Shown piece after piece: positions 42,009-50,274 of a stretch of DNA of 64,000 nucleotides. The stretch lies in contig NZ_JAVJQE010000004.1 in assembly GCF_040218065.1 (NCBI RefSeq), positions 124,001 to 188,000 on the forward strand. The letters are read 5' to 3'. The stretch's first letter is position 1. Each line of letters opens with the position of its first letter. The position numbers and the translations under genes were made by a program. Source of the stretch: Marivibrio sp040218065 (GTDB lineage: Bacteria > Pseudomonadota > Alphaproteobacteria > UBA8366 > Aestuariispiraceae). The notes beneath the pieces are model-generated. The model worked only from the letters and a program-made list of their open reading frames with translations. It made no database searches and had not been told where the DNA came from.

Positions 42009-44120
42009 ATGGACGCGAGCGCAGGCGCCTTTTTGGACGATGTCGCCCGGCCGGTGCACGAGACGCCCGACCGGCTGCGGTTCCGTGAGCGGTTCCTGGG
42101 CGACCCGCTGGTCGACTTCTCCTGGCTGGAGACCTGGCTGGAGCAGATCCGCGGCGTCGAGAGCCTGCGCATCAACCGCCGGGCGCGCTCGGTGGTGCTG
42201 CACTATGACGGCGACCCGCAGACGCGCGCGCGCATCTGCGCCGCCATCGCCGCCTTGCGCCGGCGCCGTCTGCCGGTCGGCGAGTCCGAGCCGTCGGCGA
42301 GCGGCGATCTGGGGCCGGTCCTGACCACGGCGGCCCTGATCGCGGCCTCGCCCTTCCTGCCGGTCTGGGCGCTGCGGGCGCTGACCTTCGTGAACCTCTT
42401 CCGCACCGTCGCGGCCGGCGGCGAGGCCCTGATCAACCGCGGCGTGAAGATCGAGGTGCTGGACGCGATCGCCGTCGGCCTGACGGCCGCGCGCGGGGAG
42501 TACGTCACCGCCAACATCACCGAACTGCTGATGCAGCTCGGCGCCTATCTGGAGACGCGCACCGAGCGTCAGTCGAACCGCATGCTGCGCCGGCTGATCC
42601 GCCCGGAGCCGGTCATGGCCTGGGTCGAGCGCGAGGGGCGCCTGATCCAGATCCCCGACGACGAGATCCAGGCCGGCGAGCGGGTCGAGACCGGCGTCGG
42701 CGAGCGCATCGCCGTCGACGGGCTGGTCATCGACGGGACGGCGCTGGTCAACCAATCCTCGATCACCGGGGAGCCGATGCCGGTGCGCAAGGAGGTGATG
42801 GACCGCGTCATCGCCGGCACCGTAGTTGAGGACGGCCGCCTGCGCATCGAGGCCCGCCACGTCGGCGAGGACACCACGACGGCGCGCATCGCGCGGTTCA
42901 TAGACGAATCGCTGGAGCGCTCCTCCCCCACCCAGCGGATGGCGGAGCGGCTGGCCGACCAGCGGGTGCTTCTGACGCTCGGCGCCGGCGGGCTGATTTA
43001 TCTGCTGACCGGCGACCAGCGCCGGCTGAGTTCGGTCTTTCTGGTGGATTACTCCTGTGCGCTGAAGCTCGGCACGCCGCTCGCCTTCAAGTCGGGCATG
43101 TACCATGCGGCCGCCGCCGGGATCCTGCTGAAGGGCGGGGAGGCGATCGAGCGGCTGGCGGAGATCGACACCGTCGTCTTCGACAAGACGGGGACGCTGA
43201 CGAACAGCAGCCTGGAGGTCAGCGACGTCGTCGTGCTGGACGAGGCGCGCTGGCCGCGCGACCGGCTGCTGGCGATGACCGCCTCGATCGAGGAGCACGC
43301 CAGCCACCCGGTCGCCGAGGCCGTCGTGCGCAAGGCGAAGCAGGAGCGGCTCAACCATGTCGACCACGGCGAGGTCGAGTATCTGGTCGCCCACGGCATG
43401 AGCTGCCCGATGGGCGGCGACCGGCTGCTGATCGGCAGCCGACATTTCCTGGAAGACCATGAAGGCCTGTCCTTCGCTCCTTTCGAATCGCGCATCGAGG
43501 CGCTGCAGAGCGAAGGCAAGACGATCCTTTACGTCGGCACGCCCGCGGAGCCGATCGGCATGATCGCCTTGAGCGACAGCGTGCGGGCGGAGACGCCGGC
43601 GGTCCTCGCCGCGCTGCGGGAAAGGGGCGTCAATCATCTTGTGATGCTGACCGGCGACAGCGCGGTGCGGGCCGAGGCGCTGGCCGCGCAGCTCGGCCTC
43701 GACGAAGTGTTCGCCGAGCAGGCGCCGGAGGACAAGGCCGGCGTGATCGAGCAACTGCGCGCCGAGGGGCGCCGCGTCGCCTTCGTCGGCGACGGGGTCA
43801 ATGACGGACCGGCGCTGATCGCCGCCGACGTCGGCGTCGCCATGGCGCGCGGCGCGGATCTGGCCCGCGCGACGGCGGACGCCATGCTGTTGGAGGATCG
43901 GCTCGACCTGCTGGTGGAGGCGCTTGAGACCGCGCGCCGGACGATGGGCCTCGTCGCCACCAACTACAAGGCGGCGATCGGGATCAACACCGGCGTCATG
44001 CTGGGCGCGGCCTTGGGCGCGTTGTCGCCGGTGACGACGGCGGTTCTGCATAATGGGACGACCGTGGGGCTGCTCCTGCGCGCCCTGCGCGGGCTGTCCG
44101 GCCCCGCCGAGAAAGTCTGA
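42009..44120 (+). CDS. P1B-type metal-transporting ATPase, P1B-6-like (FezB candidate)
   Basis: 703 residues. N-terminal HMA-like domain without CxxC (about 20-85), then membrane helices; actuator TGEP 253-256; TM4 motif Ser-Cys-Ala at 349-351 (FLVDYSCALKLGTPLA) instead of CPC/SPC/TPC; phosphorylation site DKTGT 392-396 with Asp392; HP 433-434; GDGVND 595-600. Six visible hydrophobic segments in the core suit the short P1B-6 layout. In ferrosome loci a P1B-6 ATPase (FezB) loads iron into the organelle, which fits the feo neighbourhood. Iron specificity is inferred. Stop is 14 bases before the Lys-rich gene. Confidence 0.9.
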   Translation: MDASAGAFLDDVARPVHETPDRLRFRERFLGDPLVDFSWLETWLEQIRGVESLRINRRARSVVLHYDGDPQTRARICAAIAALRRRRLPVGESEPSASGDLGPVLTTAALIAASPFLPVWALRALTFVNLFRTVAAGGEALINRGVKIEVLDAIAVGLTAARGEYVTANITELLMQLGAYLETRTERQSNRMLRRLIRPEPVMAWVEREGRLIQIPDDEIQAGERVETGVGERIAVDGLVIDGTALVNQSSITGEPMPVRKEVMDRVIAGTVVEDGRLRIEARHVGEDTTTARIARFIDESLERSSPTQRMAERLADQRVLLTLGAGGLIYLLTGDQRRLSSVFLVDYSCALKLGTPLAFKSGMYHAAAAGILLKGGEAIERLAEIDTVVFDKTGTLTNSSLEVSDVVVLDEARWPRDRLLAMTASIEEHASHPVAEAVVRKAKQERLNHVDHGEVEYLVAHGMSCPMGGDRLLIGSRHFLEDHEGLSFAPFESRIEALQSEGKTILYVGTPAEPIGMIALSDSVRAETPAVLAALRERGVNHLVMLTGDSAVRAEALAAQLGLDEVFAEQAPEDKAGVIEQLRAEGRRVAFVGDGVNDGPALIAADVGVAMARGADLARATADAMLLEDRLDLLVEALETARRTMGLVATNYKAAIGINTGVMLGAALGALSPVTTAVLHNGTTVGLLLRALRGLSGPAEKV

Positions 44121-44134
44121 AGAAAGGAGAGACC

Positions 44135-44533
44135 ATGCCGATACCCCTCATTCCCTTCGTCGCCGGCGCCGTGCTCGGCGGCTTGGGCGTCGCGCTTTAC
44201 CGGGATCAGAAGCTGCGCGCCGCGGTGAAGCGCACGGCGCAGGACCTGCCGGACAGGGCGCGACAGGCGGCCGACGACGTCTCCTCAAGCGTCAGTGGCG
44301 CCTTCCGCGATCTGCGCGGCGGCGGGGCGTCGTCGACCCAAACGGCGGCCAAGAAGACGGCGGCGAAGAAATCGACGGCCAAGAAAGGCGCGGCCAAGAA
44401 AGCCGCCGTCAAGAAGGCGGGGGTCAAGAAGTCCGGCTCTAAGAAGGCGTCGGCGAAGAAGGCGTCGGCGAAGAAGGCCGCCGCCCAGCAGCCGGCCGCC
44501 AAGGAAGGGCCGCCGCCTGGCGGCGAGAGCTGA
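44135..44533 (+). CDS. Membrane-anchored protein with Lys-Lys pentapeptide repeats
   Basis: 132 residues. Glycine-zipper membrane helix at about 6-21 (IPFVAGAVLGGLGVALY), an amphipathic helix (LRAAVKRTAQDLPDRARQAADDVSSSVSGAFRDLR), then nine pentapeptides of pattern xxKKx at residues 71-115 and a Pro/Gly tail. AAAGGAGAG precedes ATG 44135. The repeats look like histone H1/PhaF-type tails that bind polyanions; here they could bind polyphosphate, DNA or a mineral surface (inference). Last gene of the feo/ferrosome-like transcript. Confidence 0.75.
   Translation: MPIPLIPFVAGAVLGGLGVALYRDQKLRAAVKRTAQDLPDRARQAADDVSSSVSGAFRDLRGGGASSTQTAAKKTAAKKSTAKKGAAKKAAVKKAGVKKSGSKKASAKKASAKKAAAQQPAAKEGPPPGGES
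44345..44479 (+). repeat. 15-bp tandem repeats encoding nine xxKKx units
   Basis: Nine in-frame 15-base units inside the Lys-rich gene, each with AAGAA(G/A). Likely a slippage-prone, length-variable tract. Confidence 0.6.
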
Positions 44534-44580
44534 TTGGTGAGAGCTGATTGGCGAGAGTTGATCGGCGAAGGCGGATCGGC

Positions 44581-45000
44581 TCAGCGCACCAGCGTGCGCT
44601 GATAGCGGACCATGTGCGCGCCGGCCAGCGCCACGAAGACCGTGCCGAAGGCGATGTGCTCCTTCTTCCGGCCGAGGAAGCCGTAGGTCAGCGACGTGGC
44701 GAGCGAGGCCATCATGCCGACCTTCGTCGCCTGGTTCAGGCGCCGGGACAGGGGCGAGCGGCCCGCGCGCACCGCCTCCGCCCGCTCGGTGCAGATCGCC
44801 TCCAGCTGGTCCTCCAACGCCTCCGTCTCCACCGTTTGCGGGTCGTAGCTGACGATCAGGCAGCCGGCGCCGCGGTTGTGCCGGGCCTCCAGAACGCCAT
44901 CCAGAGCGGCGGCCGCCTCGACGGCTTCGCGCCCGAACCGGGCGGACTTCAGACGCGGGGCGCGCACGCGAATGCGACCCTGGACGGTGCTGACGATCAT
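44581..45000 (-). CDS. HMA-like protein with C-terminal membrane helices
   Basis: 139 residues from ATG 45000 (MIVSTVQGRIRVRAPRLKSARFG); an upstream in-frame ATG would put the operator inside the gene. HMA-type domain without CxxC (about 1-75), then two membrane segments (ATKVGMMASLATSLTYGFLG, HIAFGTVFVALAGAHMVRYQ). Shares the GRIRVR strand with 40343-40669. Converges on the Lys-rich gene and diverges from 45152. Confidence 0.78.
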   Translation of the reverse strand: MIVSTVQGRIRVRAPRLKSARFGREAVEAAAALDGVLEARHNRGAGCLIVSYDPQTVETEALEDQLEAICTERAEAVRAGRSPLSRRLNQATKVGMMASLATSLTYGFLGRKKEHIAFGTVFVALAGAHMVRYQRTLVR

Positions 45001-45032
45001 GGAAAGGCGTCGCTCCAACCGGTGGATTGAGG

Positions 45033-45055
45033 TTGCGAATGATATCCACTCGCAA
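45033..45055. promoter_or_regulatory. Iron-type operator between divergent HMA genes
   Basis: TTGCGAAT (45033-45040), GATATCC, ACTCGCAA (45048-45055). Same half-sites, 7-base spacer and trailing ATCC as the feoA box at 36467-36487. Lies 33 bases before one gene and 97 before the other, so it can control both. Confidence 0.7.
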
Positions 45056-45151
45056 TATGCTGTCAATCGTCGAAAGAGCGCGGACGCCGCCGTTTGTCGC
45101 CCTGATCTGGGGCTAGGGTGATCGGCCGTCCGCCTGAGCGGAGCGCCGTCG

Positions 45152-45559
45152 ATGACCGACTACCACCATCACGTCCCGGGCCGTCTGCGCGTTCGCCGCG
45201 CCGGCTTCCGTCATGAGGGCGCGGCGCGGCGTTTCGTGCTGCGCCGGCTGCGTGCGCTGCACGGCGTGCGCGACGTGCGGCTGAACCCCAAGGCCGCCAG
45301 CGTCACCGTCGCCTATGATGCGGAGCAGACGGACGCAGCCCACATCCTCGCCTTCATCGACCGGGAGTTCGCGTTGAAGCCGGCCCCGGCCGGTCCCGGC
45401 GCCGCGCCGGTTCCCGCGGTCCGCCGCGCGCGCCCGCGCCGCGCCCCCGCGCTCGGCGCCGACCCGCTGATCGGTCAGATCGGCAAGATGGCGCTCAGCG
45501 TGTTGGTCAACAAAGGCGTCAGCTACTCGATCTCCTCCCTGCTCGGCGCGCGCTCCTGA
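45152..45559 (+). CDS. HMA-like protein (second VPGR paralogue)
   Basis: 135 residues. HMA-type domain YHHHVPGRLRVRRAGFRHEGAARRFVLRRLRALHGVRDVRLNPKAASVTVAYDAEQTD, strikingly like 40343-40669 (HHVPGRIRVR). A Pro/Arg-rich linker follows, then an amphipathic C-terminus (GKMALSVLVNKGVSYSISSLLG) that may touch a membrane. No CxxC. Resembles FezC-like HMA proteins of ferrosome loci in general type; exact orthology not shown. Confidence 0.8.
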   Translation: MTDYHHHVPGRLRVRRAGFRHEGAARRFVLRRLRALHGVRDVRLNPKAASVTVAYDAEQTDAAHILAFIDREFALKPAPAGPGAAPVPAVRRARPRRAPALGADPLIGQIGKMALSVLVNKGVSYSISSLLGARS

Positions 45560-46192
45560 TTCGTCCGGCGTCGGACGGCGGTCTGGATGCCGAGAGCGCA
45601 AAGCGCTCTAGTAGGCGCCCTTCGCTTGCGATGAGGTCGGGCTGGCGCCCGTCGCGCGGGTCGCCGTAGACGTCGCCTCGTCTCACGAGCCGCCGCCGCA
45701 TGGATTCCTTCTGCTGGGCTGCTACAGGAAGACGTCACAGCGCCTTGTTACAGCAGCCCGTTCAGCTTCGGGCGCCGTCGCCTAAATCATTGAATTTTGG
45801 GAGAGAATCAAAAAACCGGCGGCGCAGGGCTGGGGGACTAGGACGCAACCTGATCTCCCGAAACCGCAGGAATCTCCCGTTTTCTCGACGCCGGCGACGG
45901 CCTCGTCACAAGAGTATGTCGCATCGGAAGCACGCAGTCCAGCGGGTCATATGGGGCAGGGAGTGCTGTGCGAAACCGGAGAAAAGAGGGAGAGAATCAT
46001 CGGGAACCCGTGTAGCGACAGGGCGCGTCAGTCGGGCTTGTCGTATGCAGGTCCGATTGTCCGAAATGACCCATCTTGCAGACGATTGTCGGCTCAGGAC
46101 AGCACGCCCGGTCGTGACGCCTTTCGGAAGAAACGTGATGTGTCTTTGGGGACACAGATGTGTGCTCGGCGCACGAGCGTCGCAGCCATCTT
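45560..46192. other. 633-base gap without a recognised gene
   Basis: Lies between the convergent ends of the HMA gene and the GlxA regulator. Contains repeat copy 2 (45594-45608) and a small hairpin TGTGTC/GACACA (46139-46156). Frames in it have no ribosome site or family features; base use is less regular than in coding neighbours, so decayed sequence is possible. Confidence 0.45.
45594..45608. repeat. Palindromic repeat copy 2 (GAGCGC-AAA-GCGCTC)
   Basis: Same 15-mer plus TCTAGT as at 34405-34423. On the minus strand each copy reads TAG followed by the hairpin. Confidence 0.5.
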
Positions 46193-47215
46193 TCAGATCG
46201 GCGAGACGGGCGCGTCCATCACTTGCGCTCGGTCGCTGCGCGGCGTGACCTTGAAGAGGCGTTTGTAGGCGCGCGAAAAGTGCTCGGGCGAGCTGTAGCC
46301 CACGGCGACGGCGATCTCGGTCACCGGCAGGTCCGTCTGCTGCAGCAGACGGTGCGCCTCGCGCAGCCTGAGGGCGCGATAGTATTCGAGCGGGCTCATC
46401 CCCGTCTCGCGTCGGAAGGCGCGTTCCATCGTGCGGCGGGCGACCTCGGCGCGGCGCGCGATCTCGCTCAGTGCAAGCGGCGTCTCAAGGCTGTCGGCCA
46501 TTGCAGCGACGGCGCGGCCCAGAGCCTGCGAGCGCGTCGACGGCGCGGCGAGGTTCCGATCCTCCGGCAGGGCGTCGGCCGAGCGGACGGGCGCATGCAG
46601 CAGCATCTTTCGCAGCCGCTCGCCGTCGCGCGCGCCGATCCGACGCTCGATCCAGCGCAGCATCATATCTCCGGCCGCCGCGCCCCCGGCGCAGGTCGGA
46701 CGGCCCGGCGACAGCGCATAGAGCCGCGGCGAGGCGAGGACGCCGGGGTAGCGTTCGCGAAAGCCGGTGAGATTGTCCCAGTGAACCGAGGCCACCACGC
46801 CGTCCAGCAGGCCGGCGGCGGCCAGAATTTCCGCGCCGGCCTCGACTCCGCCGACCTCGACGCCGAAGCGCGCCTGACGGCGCAGCCATTTGAGCGTCTC
46901 CTCGGAAGCTGAAAGGCGCTTCGCGTCGAATCCGGCGACGACGAAGACCGTGTCCAGCTCTCCCGCTTCGGCGAGCGATCGGTCCACCGGCGCCGGAACG
47001 CCGTTCGAGGCGCGCACCGGGTCGCCGTCGACCGAGAGCGTGCGCCATTCGAAGACCGGCCGATCGCACAGCCAGTTCGCGATCGACATCGGGTCCAGCA
47101 AGAGGCCGGCGGTCATAAGGGTGAAGTCGGGCGTCAGGAAGACCCCGACCCTGCAGGGACGCTGCGGGCTTGGCACGTTAGGTCCTTTATCGTGGTCGCG
47201 GTCGACGATGCGCAT
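46193..47215 (-). CDS. GlxA-family AraC-type transcriptional regulator
   Basis: 340 residues. N-terminal class I amidotransferase-like (DJ-1/PfpI) ligand domain (RVGVFLTPDFTLMTAGLLLDPMSIANW) and C-terminal AraC HTH (PLALSEIARRAEVARRTMERAFRRETGMSPLEYYRALRLREAHRLL, then ITEIAVAVGYSSPEHFSRAYKRLF). Similar regulators (GbdR, CdhR) control betaine and carnitine catabolism. Sits 70 bases behind the GMC gene as last gene of the minus-strand operon. Confidence 0.9.
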   Translation of the reverse strand: MRIVDRDHDKGPNVPSPQRPCRVGVFLTPDFTLMTAGLLLDPMSIANWLCDRPVFEWRTLSVDGDPVRASNGVPAPVDRSLAEAGELDTVFVVAGFDAKRLSASEETLKWLRRQARFGVEVGGVEAGAEILAAAGLLDGVVASVHWDNLTGFRERYPGVLASPRLYALSPGRPTCAGGAAAGDMMLRWIERRIGARDGERLRKMLLHAPVRSADALPEDRNLAAPSTRSQALGRAVAAMADSLETPLALSEIARRAEVARRTMERAFRRETGMSPLEYYRALRLREAHRLLQQTDLPVTEIAVAVGYSSPEHFSRAYKRLFKVTPRSDRAQVMDAPVSPI

Positions 47216-47285
47216 GATAACGCGGGCTCGCCGGGGCGGGCGACCGATCTCTCGCCGGGTGCGCGAGGGTCGGGCCGGCGACCGC

Positions 47286-48983
47286 TCAGACGCGCCTCAG
47301 CGGCGCGCCCGGGCGTTGCTCCTCTCGCCATGTCGGCGTCGCGACGAAGCGGGCGCCCTCCTCGCGCGGAAGCGGGCGGCCGCGAAGCAGATCGGCCGCG
47401 CGCTCTGCGATCATCGCGGTCGGTGCGTTGAGGTCGCCGCTCGTCGCTTCCGGCATCACGGAGGCGTCGACGATGAAGAGGCCCTCCAGGCCGTGAACGC
47501 GTAACTCAGGGGATACGACGGCGCGCGGGTCCTTCGCGCCGCCCATCCGGCACGTTGCGGAGGGGTGATAGGCGCTTTCCGCCTTGTCGCGTACGAAGGC
47601 GTCTATCGCATCGTCCGTCACGCAGTCCGGCCCGGGGGAGAGTTCACCGCCGCGAAACGGGTCGAAGGCCGGCTGGGCGAAGATCTCCCGCGTCAGTCTT
47701 ACGCACGCCCGAAAAACCTCGAGGTCGCTGTCATGGGAGAGATAGTTGAAGCGCACGCGCGGCGGCGCCTCCGGCGCGGGACCGTTCAGGCGCACCCAGC
47801 CGCGGCTCTTCGATCGCTTCGGCCCGACATGGACCTGGAAGCCATGCCCTTTGTGGAACGATTTCCCGTCGGAGGACATGGCGATCGGCAGAAAATGATA
47901 CTGAATATCTGGAAAGCGAACGCCGGCGCGCGAGCGGATGAAGGCCCCGGCCTCGAAATGGTTCGAGGCGCCCAAGCCGCTGCGCGTCGAAAGCCATCTG
48001 ATCCCGACGGCCGCGCGCCCCCAAAGCGACAGGGCCGGGGACAGCGAGACAGGCTGCACGCACGCCTGCTGCAGGTAGACTTCCAGATGGTCGGTCAGGT
48101 TCTCGCCGACGCCGGGGGAGTGATGGACGACGCTCACCTCGTGGGCCTGAAGTTCTGAGGCGGGGCCGACGCCCGAGAGCTTGAGAAGATGCGGTGACAT
48201 GATCGCACCGGCGCACAGGATGACGGCCCGACGAGCCGACGCCCGCCGGCGCCGGCCGCCTTGACGGTAGGAGACGGCTTGCGCGCGGCGCCCGTCGAAG
48301 AGGATTCGCTCGGCTTGGGCCTTCATCTTAACCGCCAGCGCGTCGCGTCGCATCGCGGGGCGCAGATAAGCGCGCGCCAGACTGCAACGTTCGCCCTCAT
48401 GGACCGTCATGTCCATCGGGGCGAACCCTTCCTGCTGCGCGCCGTTCATGTCCGCGCTGAGGGGGTAGCCGGCCTGGGCGCCGGCCAGCATGAAGGCGTG
48501 GCAAAGCGGGTTGGTCAGCGTGCCGCGTCTCGTCTTCAGGGGGCCGTCGCCGCCGCGCCAGTCGTCGGCCCCGCCGGCGAATGTCTCGGCGCGCTTGAAG
48601 TAGGGCAGCACGTCGGCGTACCCCCATCCGGCCGCGCCCTGTTCGACCCATCCTTCGTAGTCGAGCGGGTTTCCCCGCACGTAGCACATGCCGTTGATCG
48701 TCGACGAGCCGCCTAGCCCTTTGCCGCGCGGCAGCTTTACCCGCCGGCCGTTCATGTGCGGCTCCGGTTCGGTGTAGAGGCCCCAGTCGAAGCGCTTCAT
48801 GTTCATCGGGATAGACAGCGCCGCCGGCATGCGCGTCCAGATGCTGCGGTCCGATCCTCCGGCCTCCAAGAGACAGACCGTGACGCCCGCGTCCTCGGTC
48901 AGCCGCGCCGCCAGGATCGACCCGGCTGTGCCGGCCCCGACGATCACGTAGTCGAAGCTCTCGCTCGGGTCGCTCTCAGCCAT
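47286..48983 (-). CDS. GMC-family FAD dehydrogenase (choline dehydrogenase-like)
   Basis: 565 residues from ATG 48983 (MAESDPSESFDYVIVG). FAD motif IVGAGTAGSILAARLTED, GMC signature GLGGSSTINGMCYVRGNPLDYEGW, C-terminal SAYHPSATCRMGG (active-site His). BetA-like, but the true choline substrate is not proven. Starts eight bases inside the PLP decarboxylase gene. Paralogue of 8432-10072. Confidence 0.9.
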   Translation of the reverse strand: MAESDPSESFDYVIVGAGTAGSILAARLTEDAGVTVCLLEAGGSDRSIWTRMPAALSIPMNMKRFDWGLYTEPEPHMNGRRVKLPRGKGLGGSSTINGMCYVRGNPLDYEGWVEQGAAGWGYADVLPYFKRAETFAGGADDWRGGDGPLKTRRGTLTNPLCHAFMLAGAQAGYPLSADMNGAQQEGFAPMDMTVHEGERCSLARAYLRPAMRRDALAVKMKAQAERILFDGRRAQAVSYRQGGRRRRASARRAVILCAGAIMSPHLLKLSGVGPASELQAHEVSVVHHSPGVGENLTDHLEVYLQQACVQPVSLSPALSLWGRAAVGIRWLSTRSGLGASNHFEAGAFIRSRAGVRFPDIQYHFLPIAMSSDGKSFHKGHGFQVHVGPKRSKSRGWVRLNGPAPEAPPRVRFNYLSHDSDLEVFRACVRLTREIFAQPAFDPFRGGELSPGPDCVTDDAIDAFVRDKAESAYHPSATCRMGGAKDPRAVVSPELRVHGLEGLFIVDASVMPEATSGDLNAPTAMIAERAADLLRGRPLPREEGARFVATPTWREEQRPGAPLRRV

Positions 48984-50274
48984 AGCGGGCCTCCTCCAAT
49001 TCTGCGAAGCGCACACCCCGCGACACGGCCGCCACCGCGTGTGAGAGATCCGCCGCGAGGGCGTCGATCACGCTCTCGTCGGGAAAGGCGTCGACGATGA
49101 AATGCAGCGCCGGCGGTCTTTTCAGACGGTTCAACCGCCAACCGCGGGAAGCCATGGCGGCGGCCGTCTGACCCGGCTCCGCGCCGTCGAACCGTACGGC
49201 GAGGGTGGAGCATCGCGGATCGCCCAGGATCGACGCGCCGGGGATCTCCCGCAGCGCGTCCTGCAGGCGCCGGCGCCGCTTCCGGACGGTCGCGGCGATC
49301 TCACGACAGCCGGCGAGCCCGAGATGCCGTAGGACCGCATAAGCGCCGGCGACGGGGCCCGCCGAACGCCCGCCATTGAGAATGGCGGACGACATCGGCC
49401 CCGCCGGCCAGAGATCTTCATCGTAACCGTGCAATTTCGCATCCGCCGCGCTGCGAGTGAAGAGCGCGCCGATCCCCATCGGGGCGCCGAGGTGCTTGTG
49501 CAGATCGATCGAGATGGAGCGAATTCCCGGGCTGGAGAAGTCGACCGGAGGCAAAGGCTCCCCGAGGGTGCGCAACGGGGCTGTCAGGGTGCCGCCCACG
49601 GCCGCGTCGACGTGAAGCCAGACGTCCCGCTCCACGGCCAGGGTCGAAAGATCTGCGACGTCGTCATAGAGGCCGAAAGAATAGTCCGGCGCGGACGCGA
49701 CGATAAGCGCCGTGTCGGCGTCCACATGCTCGGCGAAGGCGGCGGCGGGCGTGGTGAAGGCGGCGCCGACCGGGAGCCGGCGGACCTCCATCCCGAAAAG
49801 ATGCGCGGCTTTGCCGAAGCTCGGATGGGCTGTTTGCGACATGACGATATTCGGACGCATACGGCCTCTGCGGCCGTTGCGGCGATGGGCTTCCCGGGCG
49901 GCCAAGCAAGCCAGCAGGTTGCTCTCCGTGCCGCCGAGCGTAAGCGTACCCGGTTGGCCTTGCGGGAAGTCGGCGAGGGCGCGCGTCATTGCGAGCACGC
50001 TGTCGGCAATGTGGTCGAGGCTGGGCAACACCGCCTGATAAAAGAGACTCTTGGCCCCGAAATGATAAGCGGCGGCGCGCCCGAGCGTCGCCAACGAGTC
50101 GTCGCCCAGCGCCGTCGGCGCCTGCGCCCAGCAGGAGAACTGCCCGGCCTGTTGCGAGACCGCCGCAAGGTCGCACGCATGCAGGGCGCCGATCTCCGCA
50201 AGAGCGTCGCCGGCGTTCCAACCGCCGCTCAGAAACGCCCTTAACACCTCGTCGGGCGAGAGCGTCGTGCTCAT
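48976..50274 (-). CDS. PLP-dependent group II decarboxylase/lyase
   Basis: 432 residues from ATG 50274. PLP lysine Lys260 in SISIDLHKHLG, Asp223 in WLHVDAAVGG, and TLGGTESNLLACLAAREA as the phosphate loop. Resembles the sphingosine-phosphate lyase/glutamate decarboxylase fold family; the amino-acid substrate is unknown. An amine product could be oxidised by the neighbouring GMC enzyme (inference). Overlaps the cupin gene by four bases. Confidence 0.85.
   Translation of the reverse strand: MSTTLSPDEVLRAFLSGGWNAGDALAEIGALHACDLAAVSQQAGQFSCWAQAPTALGDDSLATLGRAAAYHFGAKSLFYQAVLPSLDHIADSVLAMTRALADFPQGQPGTLTLGGTESNLLACLAAREAHRRNGRRGRMRPNIVMSQTAHPSFGKAAHLFGMEVRRLPVGAAFTTPAAAFAEHVDADTALIVASAPDYSFGLYDDVADLSTLAVERDVWLHVDAAVGGTLTAPLRTLGEPLPPVDFSSPGIRSISIDLHKHLGAPMGIGALFTRSAADAKLHGYDEDLWPAGPMSSAILNGGRSAGPVAGAYAVLRHLGLAGCREIAATVRKRRRRLQDALREIPGASILGDPRCSTLAVRFDGAEPGQTAAAMASRGWRLNRLKRPPALHFIVDAFPDESVIDALAADLSHAVAAVSRGVRFAELEEARYG

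Noticed and set aside
44135..44533. True histone H1-like nucleoid protein
   Set aside because: It has an N-terminal glycine-zipper membrane helix and sits in a membrane/iron operon, so a membrane-anchored tail protein fits better.
45700..46268. Plus-strand frames in the gap 45560-46192
   Set aside because: Composition and residues (many Arg, Ser, Cys) look non-coding and no start signal is seen; left as an unassigned gap.
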